Part shown: positions 42,182 to 50,844 of the stretch, piece after piece
Numbering within the stretch: position 1 is the stretch's first letter
Layout of the letters: every line of letters starts with the position of its first letter
Source: Actinotalea subterranea
GTDB taxonomy: Bacteria; Actinomycetota; Actinomycetes; Actinomycetales; Cellulomonadaceae
Length of the DNA stretch: 64,000 nucleotides
Assembly: GCF_008364845.1 (NCBI RefSeq)
Contig: NZ_VTTP01000003.1
Coordinates: 434,001 to 498,000, forward strand
Reading direction: 5' to 3'
Translations under genes and position numbers: made by a program
The notes under the pieces: model-generated
Seen by the model: only the letters and a program-made list of their open reading frames with translations
The model's database searches: none
Told to the model about the DNA's origin: nothing

Positions 42182-44428
42182 TCAGGCCTGTGCCTGGCGG
42201 CGTCGCGCCACGACGGTCGCGGTCGCACCGACGAGCACGAGCGCGAGCGCCCCGAGCGCCGGTCCGGCGAGCGACGCGCCGGTCGTGGCCAGGCCCGCGG
42301 ACCCGCCCGCGGCGGGGGTGGCCGGGGCGACGTACGTCACCACGACCTGCGCGGTCGTGACGTTCCCGAGGGTGTCGGTGACGCGGTAGGTCACCGGCGT
42401 CGGGTCACCCGTGAAGCCGCTCTCGGGAGTGAAGGTGATCGCACCCGTCGTGGCGGAGACCGTCCACACCCCCTCGCCGGGGACCGTGAGCGTCGTGACC
42501 TGCGCGCCCGACGTGGGGTCGACGAGGCGCACCGACGTCGGGTCGAGCGTGCCGTGGTCGTTGCCCAGCGGGTCCACCGTCACGCTGCTGCCCCGCGGGT
42601 TGCCGTCCCGCCGGTCGTCGCGGGCCTGCGGCAGGTACGTCACCGTGACCTCCGCCGTGGCGTGCAGGCCGTTGGCGTCCGTGACCCGGTAGGTGACCGG
42701 TGTCGGGTCCACGAGGAGGCCGCGCTCGGGTGCGAAGGTCACCGATCCGGTGGCCGGGTCGACGGTCCAGACGCCCTCACCGGGGACGACGAGCCGCGTC
42801 GTCCAGCCCGTGCCGTCACGCAGGACGACGGTGCCCGGGCCGACGCCCGCGGAGTCGTTGCCGACGACCGGGACGGTGACGACCTCGCCGGCGGCGTTGC
42901 CGAGGTCGGCGTCGTCCTGGGCCGACGGTGGCGTGGCAACGGTCACGGTTGCCGTGTCCGTGTTGTCCTCGGGCGCTCCGCGGTCCGTCACCGTCGCGGT
43001 GTTCGCGAGGACGGTGCCGGCCGCGTCGGTGACCTCCTGCTCGTAGGTCACTGTGAGCCGCTCGCCCACGTCGAGGCCGCGGGCGCCGTCCACCGGCCCG
43101 CCGTAGGGCGCGTAGGGGCGGGAGCACGTGAGCGTGGCGGGCATGACGTCACCGGCGTCGGCGTCGCACGTGACCGGCCCGCGCTCGAGCGTCCCGTTCG
43201 CGCCGCCGGAGGTGGTGACCCCCGTCAGGACGGCCGACGAGGCACCCGGCAGGGTGTCGGTCAGCGTGACGAGGTCGCCGCGCGTCATCGCCTCGGGTCC
43301 GTTGTTCGTCACGGTGACCGTCCAGGTCACGGTCGAGCCCGGGAGCGCGACGTCCGGTGCGGCACCTGCCGGGTCCACCGTCGCCGACTTCTCCACCGCG
43401 AGGTCGTACGCGCACGGGACCCACGCGAGCTCGACGTACCCGTCCTGGCCCGCGCCGACGCCCGTCTCGCGGCCGAAGGGGGCCGACGTCACGTCGGTCG
43501 CGCCCGCGGCGACGAAGCTCGAGCCGCCTCCGCCGCCGGCACCGGCGACGTCGAGGATCCCGTTGTCGCTGTTCTTGATGAGCGTGGACGCGCCGCCGCC
43601 ACCGCCGAAGTAGCCGCCGCCACCGCCGCCCGCGGCGTCGAAGTTCGGGTCCGGGGCGCCCGCGCCGCCGGAGCGGCCCGACCCGGCCTCGCCGTCGAGC
43701 GTCGGGTCGGTGCTGTGCGCGCCGCCCGCGCCCGGCGCCGTCGCCGTGCCGCCCTGGCCGCCGCCCGGAACGAGGCCGTCGTCGTCGCGACCGTCCGTGC
43801 CCGCGTCACCCGCAGCGGCGCCGACGCCCGTGGGGAGGCCGGCGTCGCCGCCGAACCCGTCGTCGGTCGTCGAGTGGCCGCCGCCGCTGCCTCCGCCGCC
43901 GCCCGCGAGGACGGCGAGGTCCGCCTCGTCGGTGCCACCGAGGTGCAGGCTGCTCCAGCCGCCGCCGCCCGCACCCGCGTGGTCGTCGGCCGCGCTGCCG
44001 CCCGCGCCGCCACCGTTCAGGCCGCCCGCGCCGCCGGTGTTGCCCGCGTGCGACCGGCCACCGCCGCCGGCGGTCGCGCTCCACGGGGTGCCCGGGAGCA
44101 CGGAGAACGTCGCGGTCACGAGCGCACCGGCGCCGTTCGAGCCGACGCCGCCCGCGCCGTCGGCGGACCGCCCGCCTGCGCCGCCAACGACGGTGGCGGT
44201 AACGGCGCAGACGCCGTCGGGTGTGACCCCGCTCAGGGGGCTGCCGACGCCCACGATGGTGACGCCAGGTGCGGGCGCGGGCGCGGCGAAGGCGGCGGGG
44301 GCCGCGATCCCGGTGCCGAGAGCCGCCAGGGTCAGGACGCCCGCGGCCGTCGCGCCGCGTCGGACGCCCTCGCGTCGCTTCCGTCGCTCGGGGGTGACCC
44401 GGGGTGCGGGTCGGTACTGCTGGTCCAC
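42182..44428 (-). CDS. sortase-anchored surface protein with glycine-rich head and CshA-like repeats
   Basis: A 748-residue exported protein from GTG 44428 with GGAGG 6 bases upstream. A signal peptide (about 20-47, ending AAPAAFAA) leads to a Gly-rich domain (about 60-300) with many GGAGG and GGGG runs. Next is a DUF11-type beta domain (about 310-470, VTNNGPEAMTRGDLVTLTDTLPG), then two CshA-type fibril repeats of about 80 residues (each with VPGEGVWTV... and DPTPVTYRVTD). The end is LATTG, a hydrophobic helix and RRRQ: a sorting signal of the LAxTG class handled by class E sortases. It is probably wall-anchored and may act as an adhesin or fibril. No sortase gene is in the window. Confidence 0.85.
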   Translation of the reverse strand: MDQQYRPAPRVTPERRKRREGVRRGATAAGVLTLAALGTGIAAPAAFAAPAPAPGVTIVGVGSPLSGVTPDGVCAVTATVVGGAGGRSADGAGGVGSNGAGALVTATFSVLPGTPWSATAGGGGRSHAGNTGGAGGLNGGGAGGSAADDHAGAGGGGWSSLHLGGTDEADLAVLAGGGGGSGGGHSTTDDGFGGDAGLPTGVGAAAGDAGTDGRDDDGLVPGGGQGGTATAPGAGGAHSTDPTLDGEAGSGRSGGAGAPDPNFDAAGGGGGGYFGGGGGASTLIKNSDNGILDVAGAGGGGGSSFVAAGATDVTSAPFGRETGVGAGQDGYVELAWVPCAYDLAVEKSATVDPAGAAPDVALPGSTVTWTVTVTNNGPEAMTRGDLVTLTDTLPGASSAVLTGVTTSGGANGTLERGPVTCDADAGDVMPATLTCSRPYAPYGGPVDGARGLDVGERLTVTYEQEVTDAAGTVLANTATVTDRGAPEDNTDTATVTVATPPSAQDDADLGNAAGEVVTVPVVGNDSAGVGPGTVVLRDGTGWTTRLVVPGEGVWTVDPATGSVTFAPERGLLVDPTPVTYRVTDANGLHATAEVTVTYLPQARDDRRDGNPRGSSVTVDPLGNDHGTLDPTSVRLVDPTSGAQVTTLTVPGEGVWTVSATTGAITFTPESGFTGDPTPVTYRVTDTLGNVTTAQVVVTYVAPATPAAGGSAGLATTGASLAGPALGALALVLVGATATVVARRRQAQA

Positions 44429-44753
44429 GTTGTTCCTCCAGGATGCCGGGTGGGGGTGCCGCAGTCCGCCCCGGAGGGCTCGCGCGGCGCCTGCAGAGGC
44501 CGCGCGGAGGGTCCTCCCCCGCGCCTCGTGCGCTCTGCTCGGGCCTGCGACAGCGTGGAGGTGACGCTGCGTCACATCCCGGCGGCGGCGGAGATTTCAC
44601 ACCGGGCTTCACACCCGCGCCGCGCGCAATGTCCGGTTCGCCCGGTTCGGCACGCCCGAATGGATGATGTCCGGCCGGTGGTGATCCGTGCCGGTACCTG
44701 CCGCGTGGTCGCGCTGCCATACTCGGTCGCGCGACGCAGACGAGGGGAAGCCG
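44429..44753. other. intergenic between surface protein and RDD protein genes
   Basis: These 325 bases separate divergent genes. Visible are the ribosome binding site of the surface-protein gene, two TTCACACC copies 12 bases apart (44596, 44608), two CCGGTTCG copies near 44632-44646, and CATACT near 44720, which may be the -10 of the RDD gene, followed by GAGGGGAAG before its ATG. I see no gene. Confidence 0.45.
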
Positions 44754-45857
44754 ATGAGCGACGACCAGCAGCCCGACCGGCCCCGCGCCGCAGATCCGCA
44801 GCTCCCCACGTGGCAGCCCCAGCCGGTCCAGCCGCAGGCGGTCCAGCCTCCCGCCGGGTACGGCCAGGCGGCCCCGGCCGCGCCGGCACGTCCGTACACC
44901 CAGGCGCCCGCGCAGCCGAGCCCGTACACCCAGGCGCCCGCGCAGCCGAGCCCGTACGGCCAGCCCTCCGCGCCGCCGAGCCCGTACGGCCAGGCCGCTC
45001 CGACTCCCACTCCGCAGCAGAACCCCTACGGTCAGCAGCCCGCGTCGGCGGCCTACGGTGCGAGCCCGTACACCCAGGTGCCCACGGCCCCGGGCGGGTA
45101 CGGGGCGCCGTCGGCCCAGGTCCCTCCCGTGCCGACGTCGCCTTACGCACCCACCCCGACGTACGCACCCACTCCGACGTACGCGCCGACCCCCGCGTAC
45201 GTGCAGGACGCCTACGGCCAGCCGACGCGGGCGCAGACGCCGCTCGCACCGCAGGCCGACAGCCCGAGCCGCTTCAGCTCCTACTCGACCGGTGCCGCGC
45301 ACCCGTCGGGCGGCGCGGGATACGGCGGGGGCGGGTACGGCGCGGGCGGCTTCGCGGCGGGATACGCCGCGGGTGGTTACTCGCAGCCGGCGTACGGCTA
45401 CGGAGGGCGCGCCGACTACGCGTCGTGGGGCGCCCGCGTCGGCGCGTTCCTGATCGACATGGTCCCCGTGATCGTGTTCTTCACGATCTCCGCGTTCGGC
45501 TCCGCCGTCTTCACCACGCCGGGGTACGACGCGTACGGCTACCCGACCGCGCAGCCCACCGGCGGCAGCCTGGCCGTGGGCCTCGGTGGCTACGCCATCG
45601 CCCTCGGCTTCCAGATCTGGAACCGCTACATCCGGCAGGGCCGCACCGGTCAGTCGCTGGGCAAGCAGGCGCTGGGCATCCGGCTCGTCAGGGAGGACAC
45701 CATGGCGCCCCCCGGAGCGGCCATGGCCTTCGGTCGCGAGTTCGCCCACAACATCGACAGCATGATCCTGTACATCGGGTACCTGTGGCCCCTGTGGGAC
45801 CCCAAGAGCCAGACGCTCGCGGACAAGATCTGCTCGACGATCGTCGTCAAAGCCTGA
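44754..45857 (+). CDS. RDD-family membrane protein with repetitive Pro/Gln/Tyr N-terminus
   Basis: A 367-residue protein from ATG 44754. The first 220 residues are low complexity, rich in Pro, Tyr, Gln, Ala and Gly, with exact repeats such as PYTQAPAQPS and YAPTPT; they probably form a disordered cytoplasmic tail. The C-terminal 145 residues are an RDD domain with two to three membrane spans (ASWGARVGAFLIDMVPVIVFF, then GYAIALGFQIWNRYIRQGRTGQSLGKQALGIRLV). RDD proteins are of poorly known function; some carry ions or small solutes. Confidence 0.88.
   Translation: MSDDQQPDRPRAADPQLPTWQPQPVQPQAVQPPAGYGQAAPAAPARPYTQAPAQPSPYTQAPAQPSPYGQPSAPPSPYGQAAPTPTPQQNPYGQQPASAAYGASPYTQVPTAPGGYGAPSAQVPPVPTSPYAPTPTYAPTPTYAPTPAYVQDAYGQPTRAQTPLAPQADSPSRFSSYSTGAAHPSGGAGYGGGGYGAGGFAAGYAAGGYSQPAYGYGGRADYASWGARVGAFLIDMVPVIVFFTISAFGSAVFTTPGYDAYGYPTAQPTGGSLAVGLGGYAIALGFQIWNRYIRQGRTGQSLGKQALGIRLVREDTMAPPGAAMAFGREFAHNIDSMILYIGYLWPLWDPKSQTLADKICSTIVVKA
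44892..44950 (+). repeat. two exact 30-base tandem repeats in the RDD gene
   Basis: Two adjacent copies of a 30-base unit (starting CCCGTACACCCAGG) encode PYTQAPAQPS twice; a third, diverged copy follows. A separate 18-base repeat near 45145-45200 encodes YAPTPT. Confidence 0.7.
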
Positions 45858-45864
45858 CCGACGA

Positions 45865-45884
45865 ATCAGATTCCCTGATACCGT
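45865..45884 (+). promoter_or_regulatory. promoter/operator of Phd-PIN toxin-antitoxin pair
   Basis: ATCAG and CTGAT (45865-45879, 5-base spacer) form a palindrome overlapping TACCGT (45879-45884), which lies 6 bases before the ATG. The arrangement fits autorepression. Confidence 0.5.
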
Positions 45885-45890
45885 GGGGGG

Positions 45891-46148
45891 ATGCGCACCC
45901 TCACGGCCACCCATGCCTCGCGCGGGTTCTCCGACCTGCTCGACGCGGTCGAGCACGGTGAGACGATCCGCATCACGCGGGCGGGCCATGTCGTCGCCGA
46001 GCTCCGTCCGGTGGTCCCCGCGACAGGGCGGTCCCTGCGTGACGCCCTGAGCCGCGTCCCCGCGCTGGATGACGCGTTCGACGACGACGTCGCCGCGGCG
46101 GCATCGCTCCTGCGCGCCGACGAGAGCGACCCGTGGGCCGGCGACTGA
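45891..46148 (+). CDS. type II antitoxin, Phd/YefM family
   Basis: An 85-residue protein. The first 50 residues are a typical Phd/YefM fold (TATHASRGFSDLLDAVEHGETIRITRAGHVVAEL) and the acidic C-terminus (FDDDVAAAASLLRADESDPWAGD) is the toxin-binding part. It overlaps the toxin gene by 16 bases. Though often called VapB by partner, its fold is Phd-like. Confidence 0.87.
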   Translation: MRTLTATHASRGFSDLLDAVEHGETIRITRAGHVVAELRPVVPATGRSLRDALSRVPALDDAFDDDVAAAASLLRADESDPWAGD

Positions 46149-46537
46149 TCCTGGACACCACCACGCTCATCGCGTACGAGCGTGGTCGGTTCGACACCAC
46201 CGCCCTCGACGAGGACGACCTCGCCATCGCGGCCGTGACCGTTGCGGAGTTCCGCACCGGGGTCGAGCTCGCCGACACCGCGCAGCGTGCGGCCGATCGC
46301 GCGCGTGTCCTCGCGGCGATCACCGACACCCTGACGGTGCTGGACTACACCGAGCGGACGGCCGTCGAGCACGCCCGGCTGCTGGCGCACGTGCGACGCC
46401 GCGGCACACCGCGCGGAGCGCACGACCTGATCATCGCGGCCCATGCGGCCCAGGAGGATCGCATCGTGCTGTCGCTCGACGCGAACGCACGGTTCGGTGA
46501 CCTGCCGGGCGTCCGGGCCGACAGCCCTCTCGGGTAG
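46133..46537 (+). CDS. PIN-domain ribonuclease toxin (VapC type)
   Basis: A 134-residue PIN protein from GTG 46133. The acidic quartet is visible: D in LILDTTTLI, E in VAEFRTG, D in GAHDLIIAA and D in LSLDANARF. Members cleave tRNA, rRNA or mRNA with Mg2+; the target here is unknown. It forms a pair with the preceding antitoxin. Confidence 0.88.
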   Translation: MGRRLILDTTTLIAYERGRFDTTALDEDDLAIAAVTVAEFRTGVELADTAQRAADRARVLAAITDTLTVLDYTERTAVEHARLLAHVRRRGTPRGAHDLIIAAHAAQEDRIVLSLDANARFGDLPGVRADSPLG

Positions 46538-46559
46538 GCGGCACCCGCAGCGCGGGCGG

Positions 46560-48074
46560 TCAGTCGTCGAGGAACCGCACCAGCTCGGCCGCCGCGCCCG
46601 TGTAGGACCCGGGTGTCATCGCCGCGAGGCGCTGCGCCACGTCGTCGGGCAGACCCAGGCCGGCCACGAACGCCCGCAGGTCCTCGCCCGTGATCCGGCG
46701 ACCCCGGGTCAGCTCCTTGAGGCGCTCGTACGGCTCGTCCATGCCCGGGACGCCCGCGACACCGGCCGCGCGCATCGCGGACTGCACGGCTTCGCCGAGG
46801 ACCTCCCAGTTCGCGTCGAGGTCCCGTGCCATCGCGGCCGCGTCGACGTCGAGCCCCGCGAGCCCGCGCCGCACGTTGTCGATCGCGAGCAGCGAGTGGC
46901 CGAACGCGGGCCCGATGTTGCGCTGCGTCGTCGAGTCCGTGAGGTCACGCTGGAGGCGCGACGTCACGAGGGTCGACGCGAGCGTGTCGAGCAGCGCGCT
47001 CGAGAGCTCGAGGTTGGCCTCGGCGTTCTCGAACCGGATGGGGTTGACCTTGTGCGGCATCGTCGAGGAGCCGACGGTGCCCTGACCGCGCACCTGCGCG
47101 AAGTAGCCGAGCGAGATGTACGTCCACATGTCCGTCGCGACGTTGTGGAGGATCCGGTTGAAGCGCGCGACGTCGGAGTACAGCTCGGCCTGCCAGTCGT
47201 GCGACTCGATCTGGGTCGTCAGCGGGTTCCAGGTGAGGCCGAGGTGCTCGACGAACGTGCGTGACACCGTCACCCAGTCGGCCGTCGGCACCGCGGCGAG
47301 GTGCGCGCCGTACGTGCCCGTCGCGCCGTTGAGCTTGCCGAGGTACTCGGCGCCCTCGATGCGGCGAAGCTGGCGCCGGAGGCGGTGCGCGAGGACCGCG
47401 AGCTCCTTGCCGAGCGTCGTCGGGGTCGCCGGCTGACCGTGCGTGCGCGCGAGCATCGGCACGGCCGCGTGCTCCGTGGCGAGCGCGGCGAGGTCCGCGA
47501 CCAGCCCTCGCGCTGCGGGCAGCCACACGTCGCGCACCGCGCCCTGGACCATCAGGGCGTAGGCCAGGTTGTTGATGTCCTCGCTGGTGCAGGCGAAGTG
47601 GACGAGCTCGGTGACACCCGGGAGCACGGTGTCCTCCCCGAGAACGCCCGGCGCGGCCGCGAGACGGGCCTTGAGCAGGTACTCCACGGCCTTGACGTCG
47701 TGCACCGTGATCTTCTCCGTCGCCGCGAGCTCGGCGACCGTGGAGGCGTCGAACGTCGCGACGACGTCCCGCAGGTGGTCACGCTCCTCGCTCGACAGCG
47801 TCGGGGCGCCGGGGATCACGTGGTGCGACGTCAGGTGGATGAGCCACTCGACCTCGACGTGCACGCGCTCGCGGTTGAGCGCGGCCTCCGACAGGTGGTC
47901 GACGAGCGGCGAGACTGCAGCCCGGTAGCGCCCGTCGAGCGGGCCGAGCGCGATGGGCGGGTTCGCGTCGGCGAGACGGCGACGGCTGGGCCGCACGACG
48001 GCGGTCGCGTCGGTGGTCTCGGTGCCGGCAGGCTCGGCGGCGTCGTGCGGGGCGTCAGGACCGGTCTGCGGCAT
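46560..48074 (-). CDS. purB: adenylosuccinate lyase
   Basis: A 504-residue enzyme from ATG 48074 with GGAAGGA upstream. It belongs to the fumarase/aspartase superfamily, with the signature GSSTMPHKVNPIRFENAEAN, the base region TSEDINNLAYAL and ARTHGQPATPTTLGKE. It releases fumarate from SAICAR and adenylosuccinate in purine synthesis. The N-terminal 37 residues are a polar extension before the conserved NPPIALGPLDGRYR. It is monocistronic and converges on the PIN toxin gene. Confidence 0.95.
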   Translation of the reverse strand: MPQTGPDAPHDAAEPAGTETTDATAVVRPSRRRLADANPPIALGPLDGRYRAAVSPLVDHLSEAALNRERVHVEVEWLIHLTSHHVIPGAPTLSSEERDHLRDVVATFDASTVAELAATEKITVHDVKAVEYLLKARLAAAPGVLGEDTVLPGVTELVHFACTSEDINNLAYALMVQGAVRDVWLPAARGLVADLAALATEHAAVPMLARTHGQPATPTTLGKELAVLAHRLRRQLRRIEGAEYLGKLNGATGTYGAHLAAVPTADWVTVSRTFVEHLGLTWNPLTTQIESHDWQAELYSDVARFNRILHNVATDMWTYISLGYFAQVRGQGTVGSSTMPHKVNPIRFENAEANLELSSALLDTLASTLVTSRLQRDLTDSTTQRNIGPAFGHSLLAIDNVRRGLAGLDVDAAAMARDLDANWEVLGEAVQSAMRAAGVAGVPGMDEPYERLKELTRGRRITGEDLRAFVAGLGLPDDVAQRLAAMTPGSYTGAAAELVRFLDD

Positions 48075-48319
48075 GGGGCAATCCTTCCACGGGGCGCCGC
48101 CGGGGCGGGTCCTGCGCTCACGCCCGGCCGGGCCGTGGACGGCGCCCTCACGCGTCTGGGTCGTCACGAGCCGTTCACAGGAGTCAGCCGTGCGGCGGAT
48201 GCGCGCCCTCCTGCACCGATGGTTCGGTGTCCGTGGGCAGTCGTCGATGACCGCCCGAACGGCCATGACAGGCGGAGAACGACGGCCTGGCGGCCGGCGT
48301 TCGAGATGGGGGGCATCTC

Positions 48320-49669
48320 ATGAGACGGCACACTCTCGGCGCGGCGATAGCCGCGGCAGCGCTCGCCCTGGGGATGGGGGCGTCGCCGGCGCAAGCAGCG
48401 TCGCCCTACGACTCCGCGACGCAGAGCAGTCTGCGAAACCTCGTGAGCGCGGTGCAGTGGTGGTCCGCGTTCGACAACAACGACCGGTTCGAGGGACTCA
48501 CCGTGCCCGCCCTGGCCGGCTGGGGCTGGCAACCGACCGGCACCACGTACACGGAGATCGTGATCGAGGGCGACGGTGAGTCCTGGCGCGCGACCGCGCA
48601 GGACACCCATGCCGGGTCGACCGAGTACACCTACACCTCGACCGCCGCGGTCAACGGTGTCACGCCCGGTTCCGTGCGGGCCTCGTCGCCGCAGCCCGCG
48701 GCCGTGCCAGCGGCGCCCGGAGCATCTGTGATCGACGTGGGGCTGGCGATCGACATCGATGCGCTCGCCACAGCGTTGATGAGTGGTGCGGTCACCACTC
48801 AGATGGTCTGCGAAGCCGCGGTGGTCTACCCGGGTACCCACACCGCTGGGTCGTCGGTCCCCGACCACGTCCTCGCGTGCGAGTCCGCAGCCGCCGCGTC
48901 GAACGCCACGTGGCGGTCGGTCCTGGCGGCGATGCTCAAGGCCGGTGGCCGCGTGGCGCTGCAGCAGCTCGCGCTGGACTTCGTGGGCGCTGGGACGGAG
49001 CCTGCCAGCCCGCCGGAGTGGGTGGGCAACCCCGAGGCGCCGCGGACCCCGCCGCCGGTGCCGACGGGGTTGCCCAACAACATCTGGAGGGTGGTGCCCA
49101 AGGCGGACCGTCTGACCGCGCCCGAGCTCACGCCGGAAGAGAAGCAGGTCGTCGTCACCCAGTGCCTGGCGTTGGCGGCGCGTGCCGGCATCGACGGAAT
49201 GCAGCGGTGCAACGGCGACACGCCCATCTTCCTCAGTGGTCGGTCCGACACCCCCGAGCCGACGCAGCACGACTTCGAGGCGATCCGTGCGAACCCGATG
49301 TGGCTCGTGCTGAACCGCCAGCAGCCGCCCAACGACCGTGCGTGGCTCCAGAACCATCCCTCCTGTGCCGGACGCGTGCGGGACGTCCGGGACTGCGACG
49401 AGTTCCCGTTCGCCTCGACCAAGCAAGGGGGCGAGCGCGCTGAACCGCCGGTGAGCCTGCGAGTGCTTGACGCAAGTCAGAACCGATCTCAGGGACGGAA
49501 GCTCCTCAGCTTCTTCCAGGACCCGCGGTGCAATGTCGGTGCGGGTGATGAGTTCTGGGCCGTGCCGCTTCCCGAGCGTCCTGGCCTCCCACGAGCGGAG
49601 CAGCTTCCCACGCTCGGCTGGTGCGACGACGATGTAGTGGTCGTGCCCGAAGGAAGCGCTGAGCCCTGA
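48320..49669 (+). CDS. secreted NucA/NucB-type deoxyribonuclease, candidate toxin
   Basis: A 449-residue protein with a clear signal peptide (MRRHTLGAAIAAAALALGMG, cleavage after AQA near 27). The middle (about 30-230) is unrecognised. The C-terminal 130 residues end in a NucA/NucB DNase pattern: CAGRVRDVRDCDEFPFASTKQGG (C359, D360, E361) and a final CDDD near 434. Such domains cut DNA with a metal ion. The next gene, an SUKH/SMI1 protein, begins on the last base of this stop, an arrangement of toxin-immunity pairs. The gene uses a few more A/T-ending codons than its neighbours, hinting at transfer. It could instead be an ordinary scavenging nuclease. Confidence 0.78.
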   Translation: MRRHTLGAAIAAAALALGMGASPAQAASPYDSATQSSLRNLVSAVQWWSAFDNNDRFEGLTVPALAGWGWQPTGTTYTEIVIEGDGESWRATAQDTHAGSTEYTYTSTAAVNGVTPGSVRASSPQPAAVPAAPGASVIDVGLAIDIDALATALMSGAVTTQMVCEAAVVYPGTHTAGSSVPDHVLACESAAAASNATWRSVLAAMLKAGGRVALQQLALDFVGAGTEPASPPEWVGNPEAPRTPPPVPTGLPNNIWRVVPKADRLTAPELTPEEKQVVVTQCLALAARAGIDGMQRCNGDTPIFLSGRSDTPEPTQHDFEAIRANPMWLVLNRQQPPNDRAWLQNHPSCAGRVRDVRDCDEFPFASTKQGGERAEPPVSLRVLDASQNRSQGRKLLSFFQDPRCNVGAGDEFWAVPLPERPGLPRAEQLPTLGWCDDDVVVVPEGSAEP

Positions 49670-50316
49670 TGAGCGGGGAGGAGATCGTCGCGGCCCTGGC
49701 TGGGTGGGTCGAGCGCATCGGGGCCCTGGGTGCGGCGGCGGCTCCGCGGATGCGCCCGGGCCTGGCGCCCGAGCAGATCGAGGAGATCGCCACCCGGCAT
49801 GGGTTCACTCTGAGCGAGGAGATCGCCGCGATCTGGGCGTGGCACGACGGCGAGCAGGGCAGGGGCGACTGGGGTGACCCGCGCCTGGAGGGACGCGGTC
49901 TGACGCCCAGAGGAGGCTTCTTCGACCTGGATACGACCCTGCACCGGGGGTTGGCCGGGTGGCACGCGACCTGTGGGGATGACGACGAGCTTGCTGACCC
50001 TGACGTGAGCGATGAGGTGAAGGCAGGCATCTGGCGCCGCGAGTGGGTCATCCTCGAGATCGGGCAGCTCCCGTTGGTGCTGGTGACGTCCGAGGACGGG
50101 ACGACGGACACGTTCCGCTACGACCCGCAGTCGGGCACCGCGTGGGTGGCGCACTCGACGCTGCCGGAGCGGATCGCCTGGTGGCACCGCTACCTCGATC
50201 TGGGTGCCTGGCAGGTCATGCCTGATGGGACGTGGGGCGGCGAAAACGACCGGCTCCCTCGGGTCGACCGCACCGCGCCCGTCGACGAGCAGATCCGCAT
50301 GACCGAGGTGACGTAG
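49669..50316 (+). CDS. SMI1/KNR4 (SUKH) family protein, candidate immunity protein
   Basis: A 215-residue cytosolic protein from ATG 49669, overlapping the nuclease stop by one base. It shows the SUKH pattern: PGLAPEQIEEIATRHGFTLSEEIAAIWAWHDGEQG near 40-75, a WVILEIGQLPLVLV strand and a later SGTAWVAHST. SUKH proteins are common immunity partners of nuclease toxins in polymorphic toxin systems, so the probable job is to block the preceding DNase. That role is inference from family and position. Confidence 0.8.
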   Translation: MSGEEIVAALAGWVERIGALGAAAAPRMRPGLAPEQIEEIATRHGFTLSEEIAAIWAWHDGEQGRGDWGDPRLEGRGLTPRGGFFDLDTTLHRGLAGWHATCGDDDELADPDVSDEVKAGIWRREWVILEIGQLPLVLVTSEDGTTDTFRYDPQSGTAWVAHSTLPERIAWWHRYLDLGAWQVMPDGTWGGENDRLPRVDRTAPVDEQIRMTEVT

Positions 50317-50328
50317 CGTCCGCTCCAG

Positions 50329-50721
50329 TCAGCCGCTGACCTCAGGCGAGATCCACGACGGGAGGTTCGGGTTCCGCGGCGCGAACACGACGCGGAAGGT
50401 CGGCGCGGGTGACGTCTGGTCCGTGGGCAGCGCGATGCGGGTGAGGCCGAGGCGCGAGGCGGGTCGCCGGTCCAGCGTCTCCCAGGTCCCGTCGGCGCAG
50501 CGGCGCTGAAGGCTCACGGCGCCCGGGAGCGACGTGCGCAGGAGGAGCTCCGCCCCTTCCTGGCGCAGCGACGTCGCCCGTGAACGCTCCCGGTCCTTGC
50601 GGCTCACAGCGCCGACGGGGGCCGCGACGCCGACGGACGGGCTCATGCCGCCGCCGGAGCTCATCGGCACGGAGACGGCCTTGAAGGCGCGTTCGCTCGG
50701 CTCGCTCACGGGGGCCTCCAC
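50329..50721 (-). CDS. hypothetical protein
   Basis: A 130-residue frame from GTG 50721 with high GC3. Residues 55-125 look like a beta domain (ELLLRTSLPGAVSLQRRCADGTWETL, then TFRVVFAPRNPNLPSW); the first 50 are polar. I recognise no family, and see no signal peptide, membrane span or Shine-Dalgarno. It converges on the SUKH gene with a gap of 12 bases. Confidence 0.6.
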   Translation of the reverse strand: MEAPVSEPSERAFKAVSVPMSSGGGMSPSVGVAAPVGAVSRKDRERSRATSLRQEGAELLLRTSLPGAVSLQRRCADGTWETLDRRPASRLGLTRIALPTDQTSPAPTFRVVFAPRNPNLPSWISPEVSG

Positions 50722-50844
50722 GTCGGTGTGGTCAGGCTGGTGCGGTCGCCACGTGCGTGCCGACGATGCCGGCGACCGCAGCTCCGAGCCTAGGGTGCCC
50801 CGCCTCGCCCGGCAGCGGAACGGGGGAACCGGCTCAGGCGTGGC

